This document shows, in pieces, positions 1 to 4,029 of a DNA stretch of 6,436 nt. The notes under the pieces were generated by a model. It had not been told where the DNA came from and made no database searches. It saw only the letters and a program-made list of their open reading frames with translations. A program made the position numbers and the translations under genes. Numbering within the stretch: the first letter of the stretch is position 1; every line of letters begins with the position of its first letter. The stretch is taken from the NCBI GenBank assembly GCA_937875615.1, contig CALNBU010000825.1, positions 1 through 6,436 of the forward strand, read 5' to 3'. The stretch comes from an uncultured Archangium sp. (GTDB lineage Bacteria; Myxococcota; Myxococcia; Myxococcales; Myxococcaceae).

Positions 1-1
1 C

Positions 2-178
2 CTGGGCGGCGCGAACCTGCGCGGCGCGGACCTGGGCGACGCGAACCTGGGCGGCGCGGACCTGCGCCACGCGGACCTGCGCCACGCGGACCTGCGCGGC
101 GCGGACCTGGGCGACGCGGACCTGGGCGGCGCGGACCTGGGCGGCGCGGACCTGGGCGGCGCGGACCTGGGCGCGGAC
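2..178 (+). repeat. 15-bp in-frame tandem repeat array encoding the pentapeptides
   Basis: Eleven full 15-bp units (2-166) of consensus CTGGGCGGCGCGGAC are followed by a 12-bp unit (167-178) lacking one codon. Variation is limited mainly to the second and third codons of each unit (GGC/CGC, then GGC/GAC/CAC) and to GAC/AAC in the last codon. The last three full units are identical at the nucleotide level, which suggests recent slippage or unequal-crossover expansion. The array may extend upstream of the window. Confidence 0.9.
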
Positions 179-385
179 ACCTACCTCGGGTGCCTGCTGC
201 GTCTCGTCGGCGCCTGCATGGAGGCAGTGCAGTGGGTCGACGGCGAGGACCACTCCGACCTCGACGCCCTTTTCAGGCGCGCGCGGCCTGACTGGCAGCG
301 CTGGATTGCCAGCGCGCTGGGCGGCGAGTGGAGCGGCCAGCGCCTCGCCTTCGTCGTCGACTACGTCGTGGAGGGCCGCGCGTGA
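2..385 (+). CDS. Pentapeptide-repeat protein, C-terminal part (5' end outside the window)
   Basis: Open from the first base, so the start lies upstream; 127 residues are visible. The first 55 residues are eleven consecutive pentapeptides of the form L-[GR]-[GDHR]-A-[DN], which is the A(D/N)LxX pentapeptide-repeat pattern. A shortened four-residue unit (LGAD) follows. Family knowledge: such repeats fold as a right-handed quadrilateral beta-helix, and some members (Qnr, MfpA) mimic DNA and bind gyrase, but most have no known role. The remaining ~68 residues are not repetitive; they begin TYLGCLLRLVGAC and contain several Trp and acidic residues (QWVDGEDHSDLDALF, RPDWQRWIASALGGEW). I do not recognise this tail. 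No signal peptide or membrane segment is visible in the part present. The stop overlaps the next gene by 4 bp, so it belongs to the same operon. The family call is firm; the function is unknown. Confidence 0.88.
   Translation: MGGANLRGADLGDANLGGADLRHADLRHADLRGADLGDADLGGADLGGADLGGADLGADTYLGCLLRLVGACMEAVQWVDGEDHSDLDALFRRARPDWQRWIASALGGEWSGQRLAFVVDYVVEGRA
371..375 (+). promoter_or_regulatory. Ribosome binding site choosing the GTG start at 382
   Basis: GAGGG lies 6 nt before GTG 382, inside the end of the pentapeptide gene. It favours GTG 382 (overlapping the previous stop as GTGA) over the in-frame ATG at 391, which has only a weak purine stretch ahead of it. Confidence 0.5.
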
Positions 386-708
386 GTCTCATGCAGCGAC
401 TCATGGCCGCGAAGATGCAGCGCGCGGTGCCGGCGTCGGCACCTACCGCCTCTCCGGCACAGCGCTCCGCCGCCGTCGTCGCGGAGGTGCAGCTGCCAAC
501 GCCGCCTCTCTCTCGCGGCAGCTGCAAGGCCATCAACCCCGACACCGGGCGTCAGTGCGCGCTGCCGAGCCATGCCAGCACGATGCCGCACCGCCACGGC
601 AGCACGTCATTCATGCGCGAGGCCGCTCCCGGCCAGACGCGTTTCACCAGGCGCGACGCCATCGACTCGGCCGCCGTCGCCACCAATGGAGGCAGCAACC
701 ATGAGTGA
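382..708 (+). CDS. Small Cys/His-cluster protein of unknown function
   Basis: 108 residues from GTG 382. I do not recognise a named family. The first ~45 residues are Ala/Pro/Ser-rich and look flexible. The core carries C48-x10-C59-x4-H64-x5-H70-x-H72 around N-x-x-T-G-R-Q-C and HRHGSTSF, which could form a small metal site; that is inferred from the spacing only. The last ~30 residues (REAAPGQTRFTRRDAIDSAA) are basic then Ala-rich. The start overlaps the pentapeptide stop by 4 bp and the end overlaps the next gene by 8 bp (ATGAGTGA), so it should be translated coupled to both. An alternative start at ATG 391 would shorten it by three residues. Overlapping long frames exist because of the high GC; this one is chosen for its fit to the overlap chain and for the ordered Cys/His pattern. 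Confidence 0.65.
   Translation: MSLMQRLMAAKMQRAVPASAPTASPAQRSAAVVAEVQLPTPPLSRGSCKAINPDTGRQCALPSHASTMPHRHGSTSFMREAAPGQTRFTRRDAIDSAAVATNGGSNHE
688..692 (+). promoter_or_regulatory. Ribosome binding site for the 701 start
   Basis: GGAGG, 8 nt before ATG 701. It fixes the start of the four-Cys protein at 701 rather than at the in-frame ATG at 572 further upstream. Confidence 0.65.
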
Positions 709-985
709 AGTCTGTGGCCGTACTGGCTGTGGGAAGAAGTTGCGCGGCACCAACACGAAGGGCGTCTGCGCTACCGGATGTCTCTCGCCTGACGCGCCCG
801 GCCACTCTCGGGCCGCTGGCGTCAACACCGACGAAGGGGCAGGCCCGAAGACGCAGCGTCGCGCGGCGTCGGAGACGCTGAAGCGCTTCCGCACCGTCGC
901 CGTCGCGCTGGGGAAGGACCCGGACGCCATCCTCGAGGAGGCCGCGCAGGAGTGGTTGTCGGTCCTCCAGAAGGCCGCGGAGTGA
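701..985 (+). CDS. Small four-Cys protein with helical C-terminus, unknown function
   Basis: 94 residues. The N-terminus holds C5-x4-C10 and C23-x3-C27 around RTGCGKKLRGTNTKGVC, a likely treble-clef or ribbon-like zinc site (inferred from spacing). After a polar linker, residues ~55-94 (SETLKRFRTVAVALGKDPDAILEEAAQEWLSVL) are predicted helical, with an LGKDPDAILEEAAQEWL segment of the kind seen in small phage DNA- or protein-binding modules; I do not assign a family. The start is well supported by GGAGG at 688-692. An 8-nt gap separates its stop from the helicase start, the only non-overlapping junction in the cluster. Its place immediately ahead of the helicase suggests a role in replication or its control, but nothing in the sequence proves it. 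Confidence 0.75.
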   Translation: MSEVCGRTGCGKKLRGTNTKGVCATGCLSPDAPGHSRAAGVNTDEGAGPKTQRRAASETLKRFRTVAVALGKDPDAILEEAAQEWLSVLQKAAE

Positions 986-993
986 GGTGACGC

Positions 994-2559
994 GTGGAGC
1001 TCCGCCCGTACCAGTCCGAGGGAATCGAGGCGACGCGCGAGAAGTTCAGGCGCGGCGCGAAGCGCGTGCTGAAAATTCTGCCGACGGGCGGCGGGAAGAC
1101 CGTCATCGCGTCGGAAATAATCCGCAGCGCTGAGGCGCGTGGCAGTCGCATCCTCTTCCTCGCGCACAGGCGGGAGCTCATCGCGCAGACGGGCGACAAG
1201 CTGCGTCGCTTCGGCGTGCGGCACGGCACCATCATGGCGGGTGCGCGCCCGGCGCCGCAGTTGTCGGTGCAGGTTGCGTCAATTCAAACGCTGGTGCGGC
1301 GCCTCGACTCGTACCCCAGCTTTGACCTCGTCTTCCTCGACGAGGCCCACCACGCGGCCGCGGGCGGCTACCAGAAGGTGCTGGAGTTGTACCCGAGGGC
1401 GCGCGTCATCGGCCTCACCGCGACGCCGTGGCGGCTCGACGGGCGCGGCCTCGCCGACGTCTTCGACTCGCACGTCATCGTGCGCACGCCGAAGCAGTTG
1501 CGCGACGAGGGCTACCTCTGCGCCGTCGGCGGCTGGGAGTTTGAGGCTGTCGACACGACGAAGGCGCGCGTGCAGGGCGGCGACTTCCGGACGAAGGACC
1601 TCGAGGAGTCCGCCTCGAGCAAGCGCGTCGTCGGCGACGTCGTCGAGGAGTGGATGCGCTACTCACCGGGGAAGAGCACCGTCGTCTTCGCCGTCTCCAT
1701 CGCCACGTCGCGGCTGATGGCTGAGGCCTTCGTGAAGGCCGGTGTGCGTGCGGAGCACATCGACGGCGAGATGCACGCAGTGGAGCGCGACGCCATCGTC
1801 CAGCGGTTGCGCAGCGGCCAGACGACGGTGGTGTGCAACTGCAACGTGCTGACGGAGGGCTTCGACGTCCCCAGCATCGAGTGCATCGTCCTCGCGCGGC
1901 CGACGCTGTCAACGTCGCTGTACCTGCAGATGGTGGGGCGTGGGCTGCGCACCTGGTGCTTCGGCTGCCGACGAGACACCAGCAGCCTCCTCGAGGCCTG
2001 CCAGCACTGCGGCAGCGAGGCCATCAAGCGCAGCGCGCGCATCCACGACCACGCCGGCTGCCTCGCGGCGCACGGGCACCCGTACGCGGAGAGAGACTGG
2101 AGCCCCGAGTCTTCCTCGAAGGGTGAGAGACGCGCGATGGAGGAGGGCGAGGGCGGCCGGAGTGGCGGCGCTGGCCGGATGGTCTGCGCCGCGTGCAAGT
2201 CGGTGCGCAGTGCGTACCCGTGCGACTCGTGCGGCTACACGCCGACGCCCGAGGAGTTGCGCCTCGAGTACGAGGAGGCCGCCCACGCGAAGGCCATCGC
2301 CGACGAAGGAAGCGCCGAAGACGTCGCGCGTCGCCAGCGCGTCCTCCGCTACGGCCTCGTGCGCGCCAACCCGCAGGAGTGGTGGCGCTTCTTCGCCCGC
2401 ATCGCAGAGAGGTGCACGTCGAAGAAGCAGGTGCGCAGCCGCTACAAGTGGGCCTCCGGGGAGACGGAGTGGCCGCCGCGCGAGTGGGTCGAGGCGCTGG
2501 ACTTGCCCGAAGTCGCCGGCGGCACCGCACACCTCCACGAAGGCGAGGCCACGCCATGA
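994..2559 (+). CDS. SF2 DEAD/DEAH-box helicase with two zinc clusters (phage type)
   Basis: 521 residues, GTG start with GAGG at 984-987. An ATP-dependent nucleic-acid translocase or helicase. Motifs in order: Q-type LRPYQ at 3-7, motif I PTGGGKT 30-36, Ia AHRRELIAQT 57-66, motif II DEAHH 116-120, motif III TATP 142-145, motif V TEGFDVP 287-293, motif VI QMVGRGLR 312-319, and the DHAG strand 352-355. All catalytic residues (K35, D116, E117, R316, R319) are present. Unusual: directly after motif VI comes C322-x2-C325-x10-C336-x2-C339, before the DHAG strand, and a second cluster C398-x2-C401-x8-C410-x2-C413 follows a Gly/Glu-rich linker. The C-terminal ~50 residues (ARIAERCTSKKQVRSRYKW...WPPREWVEAL) resemble the tail module of phage-encoded SF2 helicases. 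Overlap with the next gene is ATGA. Likely role: origin or fork remodelling together with the VirE primase-helicase downstream; the exact substrate is not shown by the sequence. Confidence 0.93.
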   Translation: MELRPYQSEGIEATREKFRRGAKRVLKILPTGGGKTVIASEIIRSAEARGSRILFLAHRRELIAQTGDKLRRFGVRHGTIMAGARPAPQLSVQVASIQTLVRRLDSYPSFDLVFLDEAHHAAAGGYQKVLELYPRARVIGLTATPWRLDGRGLADVFDSHVIVRTPKQLRDEGYLCAVGGWEFEAVDTTKARVQGGDFRTKDLEESASSKRVVGDVVEEWMRYSPGKSTVVFAVSIATSRLMAEAFVKAGVRAEHIDGEMHAVERDAIVQRLRSGQTTVVCNCNVLTEGFDVPSIECIVLARPTLSTSLYLQMVGRGLRTWCFGCRRDTSSLLEACQHCGSEAIKRSARIHDHAGCLAAHGHPYAERDWSPESSSKGERRAMEEGEGGRSGGAGRMVCAACKSVRSAYPCDSCGYTPTPEELRLEYEEAAHAKAIADEGSAEDVARRQRVLRYGLVRANPQEWWRFFARIAERCTSKKQVRSRYKWASGETEWPPREWVEALDLPEVAGGTAHLHEGEATP

Positions 2560-3032
2560 AGCACGGCACCCGAAGCGCCTACGCGCACCAAGGCTGCCGC
2601 TGCGCGCCATGCACGGAGGCAGCGCGCGTGTACGAGTCCGGGCGCCGCGTGACGTGGGCAGAGGGGGCGCGCAGCGTCATCCCTCTGAAGCAGTTGCGTC
2701 GCGACGTACAAGAGGAAGACGAAGTCGACGACGGGCTGGAGGCCGACGTCGACGCGGAGAGGCCGAAGACGAGGGCGGAGTGCCCGGAGTCGCGGCCGTG
2801 CCCGTGGCTGGCGTGTCGCTACCACCTGGGCCTCGAAGTGACGCCGAGGGGCAGCCTGAGGCCGCCGCTGCCAGGCTGGGAGGAGCGCGAGACGTGTGCA
2901 CTCGACGTCGCCGCGCGGCCGGTGGAGCCGACGCTGGAGGAAGTCGGCGGGTTGTTGGGCATCACCAAGGAGCGCGTGCGGCAAATCGAGATGCAGGCGC
3001 TCCTCAAACTGCATCAGGAGGACTGCGAATGA
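2556..3032 (+). CDS. Sigma-70 region 4-like HTH protein with N-terminal HGTxxxY/GCRCxxC motif
   Basis: 158 residues; GAGG at 2545-2548 precedes ATG 2556 by 7 nt. Three parts are visible. Residues 3-31: HGTRSAYAHQGCRCAPC and an AARVYESGRR helix, a small Cys motif seen at the start of many phage proteins. Residues 40-75: charged, acidic linker. Residues 76-153: C76-x5-C82-x4-C87-RYHLGLEV, then ETCALDVA, then TLEEVGGLLGITKERVRQIEMQALLKL (126-152), which is a clear sigma-70 region 4.2 helix-turn-helix. Region 2 is absent, so it cannot be a complete sigma factor. Known: CP-x-x-x-CRYHL...ETCALD...region-4 proteins occur in deltaproteobacterial genomes as sigma-like DNA-binding proteins. Inference: a promoter-recognition or RNA-polymerase-binding regulator of the element's own genes. 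The direct target is unknown. Confidence 0.85.
   Translation: MKHGTRSAYAHQGCRCAPCTEAARVYESGRRVTWAEGARSVIPLKQLRRDVQEEDEVDDGLEADVDAERPKTRAECPESRPCPWLACRYHLGLEVTPRGSLRPPLPGWEERETCALDVAARPVEPTLEEVGGLLGITKERVRQIEMQALLKLHQEDCE
3016..3021 (+). promoter_or_regulatory. Strong ribosome binding site for the 3029 start
   Basis: AGGAGG, 7 nt before ATG 3029, the most complete Shine-Dalgarno sequence in the window. It lies within the last codons of the sigma-4-like gene and suggests that the small 3029 gene is well translated. Confidence 0.75.
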
Positions 3033-3316
3033 GTGGCCGGCACTTCACCGACGCTGACGGCGTCGTCGTGACTCTCGACTTCACCGACGAGGAGGTGCTG
3101 CGCGATGCACACATCCACTCAGTCCGACAGACGAGTACTTCGCGGCGGCCCGGCAGGAAGGTGCGCGGCGCCGTGCACCGCGAGGCCAGAGAGCGCCACC
3201 TCGTGAAGTGCGAGTGCGGCAACTACCGCTGGAGTGACGTCGTGCCGCACGCGCCGCGGTGGAATCGCGACAACACGCACCTCGTCGACTGCATGGGCGT
3301 CGAGGTGACTGGGTGA
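3029..3316 (+). CDS. Small Cys/His-cluster protein of unknown function
   Basis: 95 residues, from ATG 3029 behind a perfect AGGAGG. I do not recognise the family. The N-terminal ~30 residues are acidic (DGVVVTLDFTDEEVLRDAH), the middle is basic (RRPGRKVRGAVHREARERH), and the C-terminus contains C61-x-C63-G...W68...H74...H84-x3-C88. That is compatible with a single metal site and with the CxCG-x-x-x-W arrangement of small phage zinc proteins. The start overlaps the sigma-4-like stop (ATGA) and the end overlaps the TGT-like gene (GTGA), so it is part of the coupled operon. The basic stretch would suit nucleic-acid binding, but this is inference only. Confidence 0.72.
   Translation: MSGRHFTDADGVVVTLDFTDEEVLRDAHIHSVRQTSTSRRPGRKVRGAVHREARERHLVKCECGNYRWSDVVPHAPRWNRDNTHLVDCMGVEVTG
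3302..3305 (+). promoter_or_regulatory. Ribosome binding site deciding the GTG 3313 start
   Basis: GAGG ends 7 nt before GTG 3313 but 16 nt before the in-frame ATG 3322. Together with the GTGA overlap this favours the GTG start; choosing ATG would remove only three residues (VIV). Confidence 0.5.
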
Positions 3317-4029
3317 TCGTCATGCCCTCAAACTCCACAGGCTGGTTCTGGCACGCGCTCTCACGCGAGACAGGGCGACTCGGTCACCTCTACTCGCCAG
3401 GTGCCCAGCGCGGCCCGTGGCCGTGGTTTCCCTTCGCACTCGACAACGGGGCGTTCTCGGCGTGGACCGAGAAGACGAATTTCTTCGACGAAGAGAAGTG
3501 GGCGATCATCGAACGTCGGTGGCATCAACTCATCGTGTGGACGCAGGTGAAGCCGCAAAAGCCGCTGTGGGCCATCGTGCCCGACGTGCCTGGCAACGCG
3601 GAGCGCACGTTGGAGCGTTGGGAGCAGTACGTGGGGCAGCTCGGAGATATTCCGCCAGCACTCGCGGTGCAAGACGGCATGACGCCCGCGACGGTGCGCG
3701 CGCTTCGGGTGCAGCCGGCGGTGATCGCTGTGGGCGGCACGAAAAAATGGAAGTGGGAAACCGTTTCAACGTGGGCGCGCGAGTTTCCTCGCGTTCATCT
3801 GCTGCGCTGTTGCTCGCCTGAGCGTCTCTACGAGCTCGAGGAGCTCGGCGTTGAGTCGTGCGATGGGACCGGTTGGGCGCGCGGAGATCGGAAGCAGACG
3901 CGCGGGCTTGAGAACTTCGTGCGCATTCACGCGAAGCCGGTCGACTTCCCTCTCTGGCCGCACAACTGTCGTCAGCCGCGCAAGTCGGAACGTGGGCCCC
4001 TCGGAGAGCAACAGGAGTCGTTCGCGTGA
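3313..4029 (+). CDS. TGT-like / DpdA-family deazaguanine transferase (putative DNA modification)
   Basis: 238 residues. Signature positions match tRNA-guanine transglycosylase (TGT) in order and spacing: ALDNGAFSAW (D44; TGT DSGGFQ, general-base Asp), VPDVPG (D91; TGT substrate-binding Asp), LAVQDGM (Q120; TGT VQGG), AVGGTKKWK (G141-G142; TGT GGLAVGE) and SCDGTGW (D184; TGT nucleophile Asp in FDCVLPTR). The C-terminal CxCxxC-H zinc site of bacterial TGT is absent, and the protein is much shorter than TGT (about 370 residues). Short TGT relatives of this pattern are known in phages as DpdA-type enzymes, which swap guanine in DNA for a 7-deazaguanine such as preQ0 and so block restriction. A tRNA substrate cannot be excluded. 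No preQ0-synthesis gene is in the window, so the base would come from the host or from genes elsewhere on the element. Codon use looks less G/C-biased than in neighbouring genes. Confidence 0.72.
   Translation: MIVMPSNSTGWFWHALSRETGRLGHLYSPGAQRGPWPWFPFALDNGAFSAWTEKTNFFDEEKWAIIERRWHQLIVWTQVKPQKPLWAIVPDVPGNAERTLERWEQYVGQLGDIPPALAVQDGMTPATVRALRVQPAVIAVGGTKKWKWETVSTWAREFPRVHLLRCCSPERLYELEELGVESCDGTGWARGDRKQTRGLENFVRIHAKPVDFPLWPHNCRQPRKSERGPLGEQQESFA
4013..4017 (+). promoter_or_regulatory. Ribosome binding site for the GTG 4026 start
   Basis: AGGAG, 8 nt before GTG 4026, in the last codons of the TGT-like gene. It supports the GTGA-overlap start of the primase-helicase. Confidence 0.65.

Noticed and set aside
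2..178. Possible CRISPR array or iteron-type origin
   Set aside because: Units are 15 bp, contiguous, without spacers, and encode textbook pentapeptide repeats in one frame through to a proper stop.
1909..2610. Long - strand open frame opposite the helicase C-terminus
   Set aside because: Low-complexity Ala/Arg/Leu composition, no domain pattern, and it runs across the end of the helicase and into the next gene. Treated as a shadow.
1940..3028. Long + strand frame upstream of the 3029 gene, in the same frame
   Set aside because: It overlaps the helicase and sigma-4-like genes completely and reads as Arg/Ala/Ser-rich nonsense. Only the part from ATG 3029, behind AGGAGG, looks like a protein.
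2556..3032. Complete sigma factor
   Set aside because: Only a region 4-like helix-turn-helix is present. No region 2 (-10 recognition and melting) can be found in the 158 residues.
3306..3312. preQ1 riboswitch controlling the TGT-like gene
   Set aside because: The gene starts inside the preceding stop codon, and the upstream sequence is coding with no non-coding leader, so there is no room for a riboswitch at this position.
3832..3846. GAGCTC-GAG-GAGCTC palindromic pair as an operator
   Set aside because: It lies well inside the TGT-like gene and simply encodes the ELEEL segment; nothing places a promoter there.
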